A stretch of DNA of 64,000 nucleotides, from NCBI GenBank assembly GCA_026826555.1, contig JAKSZT010054304.1:32177011-32241010 (forward strand), read 5' to 3'. The notes under the pieces are model-generated. The model was not told the origin of the DNA, searched no databases, and saw only the letters and a program-made list of their open reading frames with translations. This DNA is from Tolypeutes matacus (Eukaryota; Chordata; Mammalia; Cingulata; Chlamyphoridae). Made by a program: the position numbers and the translations under genes. How positions within the stretch are numbered: position 1 is the first letter of the stretch; every line of letters begins with the position of its first letter. Shown piece after piece: positions 12,760 to 22,489 of this stretch.

Positions 12760-13372
12760 ATTGTAACTTATGGACAATAAGTAACATTAATATATTGTAA
12801 TATTTTGTAGCAATGGCAAAAAGATATTATTTCAATATTAAGGATAACAATAGGGTGGTATAAAGGGGTATAGGTTTTTTCCTTTTGGAGTAATGAAAAT
12901 GTTCCACAATTGACTGAGGTGATGACAGCCCAGCTCTGATGAAAATGAAAACCACTGAGTATACACTTTGAATGGATTGTACAAGACATGGGACTGTACA
13001 ACACAGAGAATCCACTAGTCAGTGATGGACTGTGATTTAAAGGACAAATATGAGAAAGTTTTCTCTTGAAGAATAATAAATATAAAATACTAATATAGGG
13101 TGTTAATAACTGGGTGGATAGGGGGTAAAACACACCAAATATAAGATATTGGCTAAGGTTGGTAATATTTTGATTATGCTCTTTCATAGTTTGTAGCAGA
13201 CGTTTCACAACAATGCAAAGTGCTGGTGGTGGGGAGATATATGGGAACCTTATATGATAATAATCATGTTTGTTGTGTAAATTCACAAATTTTACTATAC
13301 ACTTATTGTTTATGTATGAACATAAACAAATGTATCAATGATACACTTTGATGAGCTTTTATTAAAAAAAAA
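12760..13372 (+). mobile_element. L1 3' UTR (xenarthran type)
   Basis: It closely matches the 3' UTR at 20,040-20,555: TTATGGACAATAAGTAACAT, ATTTTGTAGCAATGGCAAAA, AGTTTGTAGCAGACG then TTTCACAACAATGC, TATGGGAACCTTATATGA, CTATACACTTATTGTTTATG and a terminal A-run. The antisense strand is open for about 170 codons (12,768-13,286), discussed under findings. The 220 bases upstream (12,541-12,759) are unassigned. Confidence 0.75.
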
Positions 13373-13389
13373 ATAGTATAGACATGATG

Positions 13390-14270
13390 CAGAAAAAGAA
13401 AAATAAGCCAATGGACAAATATGCTAGGATAGGGAGACCAGATAGAGATTCACATGTGTTTAGTAATCTTATGTATAAGGGAGTTAATATTGTAGATAAG
13501 TGAGAAAATATTCAGCTATCCATTAAATGTTTATCCATTAGACAATTATGGCTACTTATGGAAAAATGAAATTGTCTTTCTATGTTACAGAAAAAACACA
13601 GTAAATTAAATTCCATATTGATAAAAAGATGTAAATATGAAGGGAAAATTTAACATATTTAAAAGAACACATAAAAGTATACCTTCATGATCTGAGTAAG
13701 ACAGAATTTCATTGATAGACAAAAATCATGCCCCTAAGAGAAAAGATGGATAGAACTGACTACGCTAAATTTAAGAACTATAATTCCTTAAAAGTCACTT
13801 CAAAGGATATGGAAAGAAAAATCACAACATAGAAGATATTTTGCTATATATGTATTTTACAAACGAATAATATCAAAGCTATGTGAAGCACTCCACAAAT
13901 AGAAGAGAGGGGACAGACATGAAATCTAAGCAAAATAGTCCAAAAATAAATACAGGGAAGTCACTTTAAAAAAAAAAACAAAATAGAAAACCTATAAGGA
14001 CCAAACATACGTAAAGATGTTCCAAATCACTAGTAATTAGAGAATGCAAATTAAAACCAAATGATTTTCCATTCTGCTCCAATTAGATTGGCAACATTTA
14101 TGACAATAACAAAGGTTTAATAGCTTGTAAAGCAATGGGATATATTATAACAAGTTGATGGAATTGTAATATGACATGACTGCTTTAAAACACAATTTGG
14201 CAATTTCTTTTGAAGTTGAAAAGGTATAACTTATAACTTAGGACAGAATATGTATATATATTTAAAATAA
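13390..14270 (+). mobile_element. Fossil L1M ORF2 C-terminal region
   Basis: The sequence follows the order of an old L1 3' half: AAGAGAAAAGATGGATAGAACTG, TATTTTACAAACGAATAATATC, AAAACCTATAAGGACCAAAC, TCCAAATCACTAGTAATTAG, GAATGCAAATTAAAACC and CATTCTGCTCCAATTAG. All frames are closed. Confidence 0.65.
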
Positions 14271-14364
14271 ATAAAAGTTGCACTGATAATTCCAATATTT
14301 CAACTTAAAATCATGAATGGTGAGATATATTTCACATAGAAATCTATCAAAAGCACTTGAATGT

Positions 14365-14622
14365 GATGAATGATAAAATGTACTTAATACTCACTATGTA
14401 ATAACCTGGTTTATCATCATAGACCTTTAAGGTTTAAACCTTTATCTTCATAATGGTTTATGAGTGAGAAATCATTATTATCTCCCTTTACATAGAGGAA
14501 GAGAGAGTCATAGAAATACTAATTTACTTGTCCAAAGTTAGAAATTTATAACTGCTAAAATGATGTTTTCATCCTAGCAGTTTGATTCCAGAGACTGAAT
14601 CTTAACCACTAGAATAAGTGGA
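14365..14622 (-). repeat. MIR SINE, antisense
   Basis: Plus-strand text carries the reverse of the MIR core: TCATTATTATCTCCCTTTAC, GAGAGTCATAGAAATAC then TAATTTACTTGTCCAAAG, and GATTCCAGAGACTGAATC then TTAACCACTA. This matches the MIR order in reverse. Confidence 0.75.
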
Positions 14623-15999
14623 GAAATAAATTAAAACAAACAAACAACAAAACAAATAAACTGATCACTACCAGTGAGAATAGCTGAAAACCTGAGGCTT
14701 TTCCAGAAGAATAAAGAAAACTTAAGGCTTAAAATTAGTGACATTTTTCATTATATCTATAATTTGAATACATGTTATTTTCTTTTCATGCAGGAAAGAA
14801 ATTTAAGAGAAAACAAAAGGCATGCAAAGTTCTTATTAATAAATGTAATTGTAGAGAATTTGCAAAGGAAGAGTTTTCTGATTCTGTGCAAATAATAAAA
14901 CTTCAAAATTCAAAAGCATTAATATAAATTGAATATCTTAAGATTGTGAATAATGCCTTCAGAGATATATAATATAAAGAATGCACAGTTAAAAATCTTT
15001 TAATTCTCTATAACATATGCTTCTTAAAAATCATGGCAAAATTAAAATATGATGTATTTTTCTTGGACTAAATTTTTCTAAATTTTGTAAGTAACAAACA
15101 TAAAATTAATAAAACCAAAGAGAAAATTTAGAGAGTAAAACTCCAAAGTAGTCAATATTATTATAAAGCACCCAAACATTTAAAAAGCATTCAATGAAAT
15201 AAATAATGTATTATGTTACTTATTATGCTTAAGGACTAATTTCATCATAGGGCATTTCAAACCATTATTCTTAACATTTTTATATGCATTTGTAGAAGGT
15301 GGAAGTATATACATAACCATAGTATCCAAATTAAAAGAAATTCATTTTAGAAATTAATGATTTATTTACAAAAGAATTTTACCTTTTATTTAATTGGTTT
15401 CAGTTAGTTTGGGCATTTTTATTCTTCAAAGAAACTAGATTGGTGAAAGTAAAAGTAACATTTTTCTTAAATAATTTTAAAAATATATATAATTTTATAT
15501 TTATATAATTTATGTATATATAAAATCACTATCTTTTTAAATAATATTTATTTACTTCTTGAGTTTACAAACCAAAACCAAAATCTGGGCATTTTAAAAA
15601 ATTTAAGATTTTCAGGGGAATAAAATAACAATTTAAAAACAAAATAAAATTGCATTCCACCTCCCAACAAAATGAATTAAGATAGATCAGGTTATCAATC
15701 CAGTTTGAAAGAATTAAAAATATGGAGAAAGTATTTGAAACAATTTTGAGACATTTAAAATTATCAGGGTGCTGGGAAAAGTAATTGCTGAGAGGGAAAA
15801 CAATGCAGGAGACTGACATTGGCCCCAGTTTGCACCCTGGAGAAGGTTTTGAGGCCGCAATTCAGACAGGAAGAACTCGGGTGGAAAACGGTGGTTTCCC
15901 TGAGCTGAGGAGACTCATCTGGGGTGTGGGTGGCTATGGTGGCTAGAGTTCCCAGGACAGAGGACTGCAGATAAGAGAACTGCATAGGAATTGAACTTT
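14623..15999. other. No firm feature; short less AT-rich block at 15,800-15,970
   Basis: Mostly AT-rich and unassigned, with a (AT)n-like patch near 15,480-15,530. The block 15,800-15,970 is distinctly less AT-rich (CCGCAATTCAGACAGG, GGTGGTTTCCCTGAGC). It may belong to the repeat that follows or to an L1 5' UTR, and I cannot decide. Confidence 0.4.
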
Positions 16000-16500
16000 A
16001 GAGATGTGCAGAAAGGTTCTACTCGGTTGTTTGATTAAGTACTCAGTATATTTGTTTCAAGAAATTATCAGTGGCATGTAAAAGACACTCAAAAGGATGA
16101 GAGTGAACAAAAAGAAACAAATGCTCACCGAGGTCTGGAAACCGATCATGGTCACACTAGCCAGCATGCAAAACTTTGCAAATAAGAGAACATGCGAGGA
16201 CAAATCCAATGTCCTGAAAATGCCCCCATATTACACCTATTCTTCCCTCTCCCAACCGTCAGAACCTCTGTTTGCCACTGCCTTCATGTCAATGATAAGA
16301 ATTCTTCCATTGCTGGAATAACAAGTCTGTAGTCAAATAATAATAAGTCTACTTTAGTCCATTGTTCATCTCCCAATCTTGAGCATTTTGAGATGGGGAG
16401 GAAGCGGAGAATATGGGAATCCCTTATAATTTTTATGTAACATTTATGTAATATAAAGCTCCTTTAAAAGTAAAAAATAAATTAATTATAAAAATAAAAG
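16000..16500 (+). mobile_element. Retroposed repeat copy with 5' inversion
   Basis: The last part (about 16,390-16,490) matches 21,983-22,070 directly: CCTTATAATTTTTATGTAAC, then ATTTATGTAATATAAAGCTCC, then an A-rich tail. The part before it (about 16,140-16,385) matches 21,620-21,800 only as the reverse complement, for example ATTACACCTATTCTTCCC and TTTAGTCCATTGTTCATC. An inverted 5' segment joined to a direct 3' segment with an A-tail is the hallmark of twin priming by L1 machinery. The left boundary is approximate. Confidence 0.65.
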
Positions 16501-16941
16501 AGAACATGGGAGGCTTAGTACATAGGAGGGTTCTACCTTGGAAGTAGAACAAGCCTAGACCTAGAATATTGCTCTGAATACCCTAATAAAAAATTTCCAG
16601 GCATGCAGAAAAGCGATAAATAAATAATAAATAATATATAAATATCCTTCAATGTTTTCATTTAGAAAAAGAAAGAGCAAAAATCAAAGACCTGAAAAGC
16701 ACACCTGGAGGAACTAGAAAAATAACAACAGACTAATCCCAAACCTAGCCAAAGTAAAGAAATAGTAAAGATTAAAGCAGAAATAAATGAAATTGAGAAC
16801 AACAAAAATGAACAGAGATGATTAAAAAAAACCAAAGTGGGTTCTTTGAGAATATCAACAAAATCAAGAAACCCTTAGCTAGACTGGCGAAAATGAGAGA
16901 GAAAATACAAATGAATAAAATTGGAAATGAGAGGGGGATAT

Positions 16942-17101
16942 ATATATATTTTTAAAGATTTTATTTATTTATTCATTTATCCCCCCCTTGCTGCTTGTGC
17001 TCGCTGGGTCAGCTAACCACGCCATGCGGGCGGACTTGCCTTCACCAGGGCCTCCCATATGGTAAACGGGAGCCCTACTGATTGAGCCACAGCCGCTTCC
17101 C
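16942..17101 (-). mobile_element. DAS SINE (single-head type) lacking the B box
   Basis: It is the reverse complement of the SINE at 42,216: same head (GGGAAGCGGCTGTGGCTCAA), same body (GCGTGGTTAGCTGACCC) and same (TAAA)n tail. GAGAGGGGGATAT at 16,929-16,941 is duplicated exactly at 17,102-17,114. Compared with the 42 kb copy it lacks about 23 bases that hold the Pol III B box (GGTTCGGTTCC), so it should not be transcribable by Pol III from its own promoter. Confidence 0.9.
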
Positions 17102-17822
17102 GAGAGGGGGATATTAACACTGACCCCACAGAAATAAGAATGATCATAAGAGGATAATATGAAAAACTGAATGACAAAAAACTAAACATAAACAAAATGG
17201 ACAAATTCCTAGAAACATATGGACAACCTATTTTGACCTTAGAAACAAGAGAAGACCTCAGCAAACCGATCACAATTAAAGAGACTGAAACAGTTATCAA
17301 AAACCTCACAAAGATGAAAAGCCTAGGTCCAGATGGCTACACAAATGAATTCTAGCAAACATTCAAAGATGATCTAATACCAATCTTTTTTTACACTTTT
17401 CCAAAAAAAAACTGAATGGGAAGGAATGCCAACAACCTCATTCTATGAAGCCAATATCAACCTAATAGCAAAACCAGATAAAAATACTATGATAAAAGAA
17501 AATTATAGGCCAATATCACTAATGAATATAGATGCAAAAATGCAAAACTACTTTGCAAAATGAATCCCAAAGCACATTGAAATAATTACACTCCATGGGC
17601 TTTATCCCAGGTATGCAAGGGTTTTTCGACGCAAAAAAATCAATTACATTTTTTTTAAAAATTGAAGAAAAATCACGATTCTCTCAATTGATGCAGAAAA
17701 GACATCTGACAAAATACAGCTACCTTTTTTATTAAAAAAAAAAAAAAACACTCCAAAAGAGAAGAATAGAATCAAGTTTTCTTAACATGGTAAAGTGCAT
17801 ATAAGAAAATCCCACAGCTAGC

Positions 17823-18041
17823 ATGATACTCAACAGTGAAAGACGGAAAGTTTTACTGCTGAGATCAGAAATAAGACAAGGCTGCCCACTGTCACCACTG
17901 TTATTCAATATTATGCTAGAATTTCTAGCAACAGCAGTTAGGCTAGATAAAGTACAAGGCAACCAAATAAGAAAAATTGCTGAAAAATCTACAACAAAGC
18001 TACTAAAACTAATTGAAGAGTTCAGCAAAAGGGGAATGTGA
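17823..18041 (+). pseudogene. L1 ORF2 reverse-transcriptase fragment
   Basis: This is an open stretch of about 72 codons inside the L1. It contains R-Q-G-C-P-L-S-P-L-L-F-N, the conserved LINE RT motif upstream of the catalytic FADD-type motif, followed by the E-F-L-A-T-A-V-R helix typical of L1. The catalytic aspartates are not in the open segment. The fragment lies between stops and frameshifts and is a fossil of an enzyme that copies L1 RNA into the genome. No function is expected. Confidence 0.85.
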
Positions 18042-18829
18042 GATTAATATGCAAAAATCAGGAGCATTTCTAAACTACTGGTTTAGCAATATGAGGAGGA
18101 AATATGAAAAAAAAAATTACATTTATAATAGCAACTGAAGAATCAAATACATATGAATAAACTTAACCAAGGACATAAAAGATATATATTCAGGAAACCA
18201 CAAAACATTGCTTAAAGAAACCAAAGAAGGCTTAAATAAATGGAAGGAAAACATTTTTTGTTCATGGAATGGAAGTCCAAATATCATTAAGATGTCAATT
18301 CTACCCAGACAATTTACAGATTCAATACAATATCAATCAAATTCTCAACAGCCTTTTTTTCAGAAATAGAAAAGCCAATTATTAAATTTATTGGAAGGGT
18401 AAAGGGATCTGAAGAACCAAAAATGTCTATAATTAGAAGAACAAAGCTGGAGTACTCTCACTTCCTAACTCTAAAGCATATAACTTAGCTACAGTGGTAA
18501 AAACAGCATGACATTGGCATAAAGATAGACATATTGACCAATGGAACTGAATTGAAAGCTCAGAAAAAGACTCTCACATGCATGGTCAAGTGATCTTTTG
18601 ACAAGGTTGACAAACCCTTCCAGCTGGGCCAGAACACTCAATTCAAAAAATGGTGCTGGTAGAACTAGATATCCATATCCAAAAGAAAGAAAGAGGACCC
18701 CTGTCTCACACTTTATACAAAATTTAACTCAAAATGGATCAAGGATCTAAATATAAAAGCTATGACCATAAAATTCTTATTAGAAAATGTAGGCAAACAT
18801 CTTCAATATCTTGTGGTAGGTGGTAGTTA

Positions 18830-19435
18830 CTTTTTTTCTTTTCTTCTTTTTACTTTTTCTTTTTTAAGAAGCATTAGATGACATAAATGTCATAAAAAAA
18901 TATAGAGGATTCCCATATACCCCACTCCCTACCTGATGGAGTTCAAATAAAGGCCATGACAACTGACAGAAAGCAGGCTGCCCTGGAATGTAGGAGACAA
19001 AGCGCCTCTAGTCTTAAGACACTGAGATAAGATCTGAAAGGAGACTGGTGGGGAGACATCCTGAGCTTTAGAGAGAGTAACATGTATATGTTAGATAAAG
19101 ATTTACAAGGTCTGCTACTAAAGATTTACAAGGTCTGCTATGTGCAGGAATGTAAAGAGAACTGAGCCATTAACCCTCAAAACTTGCTGACTTTAGTAAA
19201 GTGTAAACTGTCATGTATCTATTGCCTTTGCACATGTGCACACGTATTTTCTTTGTTCTAAAGCCAAATAAAAGCCACATTTTTTTTGTGGCGGGGCTCT
19301 TCTTCTCCCTTTGGGTGGAGAGTCCCCTGATCCCAGTTATTTCTTCTCTTTGTCTCATTCTTTCTCTTCCACGGCACCGTTTTCATAGACCCAGTTCCTG
19401 AACATCAACACCTACCCCTCCCACATTTTTATAAG
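18830..19435 (-). mobile_element. Inverted L1 3' UTR-like fragment (contains the solo LTR)
   Basis: A T-rich run at 18,828-18,866 is followed by AAGCATTAGATGACATAAAT and GAGGATTCCCATATACCCC, and after the LTR by CCCTCCCACATTTTTATAAG. This looks like an antisense retroposed 3' end interrupting the host L1. The assignment is inference from the T-run and from the break in L1 continuity. Confidence 0.4.
18934..19410 (+). mobile_element. Solo retroviral LTR with 6-bp target duplication
   Basis: A 477-bp element starts TGATGGAGTTC and ends ATCAACA, so it has TG...CA termini. It is flanked by CCTACC at 18,928-18,933 and 19,411-19,416, a perfect 6-bp duplication as made by beta- and some gammaretroviral integrases. 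A polyadenylation signal AATAAA lies at 19,267-19,272, about 140 bases before the end, followed by a pyrimidine-rich U5-like segment (TCTTCTTCTCCC, TTTCTCTTCCACGGC). No internal region is present, so recombination between the LTRs removed it. A 23-bp tandem duplication lies at 19,096-19,140. Confidence 0.8.
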
Positions 19436-19519
19436 CCAGACACAAAAGGACAAATATTCCATTATCTCACTTATGTGAACTAAATATGATGAGTAAATTC
19501 ATGGAGATAAGCTCTAGAG

Positions 19520-19710
19520 CAGAGGTTCTTAAACTTTTTTGTTCCACAGACCCCTTTGCCAGTCAGGTGAAAACCACAGACACCTTATTAAGTCCACACT
19601 ATACTGTGTATTATTTAATAAATATATCACATCCAACCAACACATCCCCATAAGAATAATGTTTTTTTGAATTTCAACTCAAGCTCACAGACCCTGGTTA
19701 AGAACCCCTG
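19520..19710. mobile_element. Small non-autonomous hAT DNA transposon
   Basis: The ends are inverted: CAGAGGTTCTTAA at the left and TTAAGAACCCCTG at the right, which match as inverted repeats with two mismatches. CTCTAGAG lies at 19,512-19,519 and again at 19,711-19,718, a perfect 8-bp target duplication as made by hAT transposases. The element is 191 bp, far too short to encode a transposase. It resembles the Charlie-type MITEs of mammals that start CAGGGGTTCTTAACC. It interrupts the L1 3' region. Confidence 0.85.
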
Positions 19711-20556
19711 CTCTAGAGTACAGATTATGGGGTAATAGAACGTGGGTTGAGAATGGAAGGTGATACTTAAAGTATGTAGTATTATTAATAAGATTAATTG
19801 TAATAGTGTTGAAATGAATAGAGTTGATAGTAACACACCATAGTGAGTATAACTAACACTGCTGATATATAAATGTAATTGTGGCTGAAAGGGCTAGTCT
19901 GTGGACACAAATGTCAAGTGAAAGCAAACTACATAATAATATAGGAAATGTATAACACAGTGATTTTGGTGGTGGATGAGGATTGTGGCTAATAGTATAA
20001 ATATAAGATTGTTCTTTTAAAAGGGCTAAGTATATGGTGATACACAGGAATATTATAACTAATGGAACTTATGGACAATAGTTAACTATCATATTGTAAT
20101 ATTTTGCAGCATTGGTAAGAAGACATTATTTCAATAATAAGAAATATCAATATGGGAGTAAAAGTGGGTATGGGATTTCAAAGCATGGGACTATATAGCA
20201 CAGGAAATTCAGTGGTAGATGATGGACTGTGGTTAAAAGGACAAATATGAGAACATTTCTCATGAATGATAACAAATATATAATTCTAATACAGGGTATT
20301 AATTATTAGGCAGGTTGTGGGAAAAATACACCAAATGTAAGATATGAGCTATAGTTAATAGTAATATTATGAAAATCCTCTTTCATAGTTTGTAGCAAAT
20401 GTTTCACAACAACATAAGATGTTGGTGATAGTTAAATGTGTATGAGCCTAGTATGATGATATGCATGTTTTTTGTGACAATTCACAAATTTTACTATACA
20501 CGTATTTTTTATGTATGTTCAAGTATGGATGTAATACTTTAACAAAATTTTATTTA

Positions 20557-20830
20557 AACATTTCCAGGTATACACAAATGCAATAAATAAATAAGACAAC
20601 AAAATAATATATAAAAATTTACCCTTTAATGAAGAAAATAATTAATCAATAGATGCAAACCCAGGAGATATAGTTAGTATATAAAGACATAAAAAGTTAT
20701 ATAAGAAAAACCCATATTCTAAACAATAGAAGATAAATTAAATATTCTAAGCAGAGACAAGGGAGACAGAAAAAACAAATCAAACATAGAAAAACATATA
20801 GTGGATGAGCTAAAAATTACAGCAGATTGG
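20557..20830 (+). mobile_element. L1M 5'-region fragment (left part)
   Basis: A-rich text such as CAAATCAAACATAGAAAAAC and TATAGTGGATGAGCTAAAAA fits an old L1 5'/ORF1 region. It seems to resume at 22,075 after the intervening repeat. Confidence 0.4.
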
Positions 20831-22070
20831 CTAAATAGAAGATAAGATCCTGTCTCCTGAAAGCCTCCTTGTTGCTAAAATGTGGCCTCTCTCTAAGCCA
20901 AACTCAGCATATAAACACACTACATTCCCCCACCCACACAAACCCACCCCCGCAGTGTGGGTAATGACGGCTAGGGATGAGCTTCCCTGGCACTGAGGGA
21001 TTATTACCAAGCACCAACTAGCAATGCATCTGGCAAAAGACCTTGACCAAAAGGGGGAAATGGTAAATACAAATGAGTTTTTATGGATAAGAGATTTCAA
21101 AGTGAGTCTGGAGGTCATTCCAGAGGTTACACTTATGCAAGTCTCAGCAGGATCTCATTGACTACCATAGTAAACATTGTCTCTTATAGTGGGGCTCCTG
21201 AGGGCTCTAGAGATATCCAGAAATTATAAGCAGGACAGACAGCTCAGGAATATGGCACCCTGTCAGTGGGCCTAACTTTGGAATTTATGCTCCCCAGTTT
21301 AATAGAGTTAAATTCATTATAGGTTCTCTACACATGGCTTTTCGGGCACTATTTTTGATAAACATATGTCCCAGAGATTTATCTTAGGTCTATCCATGTA
21401 CCAGTTGAGCCCTGAATATCAGCAGAGTTGCAATACCTACTCTCTAGCTCACTGGACTCACCCAGAACAACTAACGAGGAGATGATGATGGACAATACCC
21501 AACCCAAGGACGAAAGTGTGTCTATAACCACAAACAAGATAAGTCCATCCATCTGCCCCATGGGATCTAAACCACCTCTCAATTAAAAGCAGAGTGGGCA
21601 TCACCATCCCAAAATTGTCAAGATTTGGGAATGAACAATGGACTAAAGTAGACTTATTATTATTCTACTATAGACTTATTATTATTCTAACAATGGTAGA
21701 ACTCTTATCATTGATGTAAAGGCAGTGGCCACCAGAGGTTTGAGGGATGGTAAGGGAAGAATAGGTGTAACATGAGGGCATTTTCGGGGCATTGAATTTG
21801 TCCCACATGACATTGCAGTGGTGGATGCAAGCCATTGTATATTTTGTCATAACTTAGAAAATTGTGCAGGGTAAAGTGTAAACTATAATGTAAACTGTAG
21901 TCCATGGTTAGTAGTTATGCTTCAACAGTGGTTCATTAATTGTAACAAATGTACCACTCTATTGAAGGAGGTTTTTAATGTGGGAAAGTGTGGGACATAT
22001 GAGAATTCCTTATATTTTTTTATGTAACATTTATGTAGTCTAAAGCTTCTTTAAAAATAAAAAAAAATGA
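20831..22070 (+). mobile_element. Interspersed repeat family with A-rich 3' end, about 1.2 kb
   Basis: It is less AT-rich than its surroundings and ends in TATGTAACATTTATGTAGTC, then AAAGCTTC, then an A-rich tail. A second, partly inverted copy lies at 16,000-16,500, so it is dispersed and retroposed. Inside is a degenerate pair of 22-bp units (TAGACTTATTATTATTCTA at 21,649 and 21,671), also present in diverged form in the other copy and so part of the family. I cannot name it; it may be a LINE or ERV-derived 3' region. No coding frame stands out. Confidence 0.5.
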
Positions 22071-22074
22071 TAAA

Positions 22075-22480
22075 AAATGATAAAAAAGATTAGAGATCTT
22101 AAAGGCGTAGCAATAGAAACAGTATTTAAAGAAACAAAGAATAAACACACAAAAAAGGACATAGGATTAGGATCAATGATATGTGAGAAAACTTCCAATA
22201 GTGTAATAAACTTGTAGCTAGAAACCCCAAAGCAATTGAGCCATGAAAAAAATTGATGTCATGGATGGAAATTTTCCAAATTTGATTAAAAGAATTATAA
22301 ACCCTATATATCTAAGAAATTAAAGACTTAAAGCACAGGATTAAGAAAACACCACCAAAATTTATTAAAAATCAAACTTTTAACACCAGGGATAAAGACA
22401 AAATTTTAAAAGTGACCAAAGGAAAAGAAATAGCATGGAGATCTTAGAAGGACCAAAAAAAAAATTTTTTTTTTAAATTT
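22075..22480 (+). mobile_element. L1M 5'-region fragment (right part)
   Basis: AAAGACAAAATTTTAAAAGTG and GACCAAAGGAAAAG near 22,396-22,430 match the conserved L1 5'/ORF1 region found in old L1M elements. It likely joins 20,557-20,830, which would make the 20,831-22,070 repeat a later insertion. Confidence 0.45.
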
Positions 22481-22489
22481 TTTATAAAG

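Larger units (their letters stand above)
16560..20556 (+). mobile_element. L1 (ORF2 fossil plus 3' UTR), host of nested insertions
   Basis: A-rich plus-strand LINE-1. ORF2 linker sequence runs from about 16,660, RT sequence from 17,110 to 18,360, and the C-terminal region to about 18,830. After an insertion block comes the 3' region from about 19,430, including ACTAAATATGATGAG and the 3' UTR shared with 12,760. It ends near 20,555 in TTTTATTTAAAC. Frames are broken by stops, frameshifts and poly-A expansions. A SINE (16,942-17,101), an LTR (18,934-19,410) and a hAT element (19,520-19,710) were all inserted later, as their target duplications show. Confidence 0.75.

Noticed and set aside
21649..21691. 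22-bp tandem duplication as a recent event
   Set aside because: A diverged form of both units occurs in the copy near 16,310-16,360, so it belongs to the repeat family.
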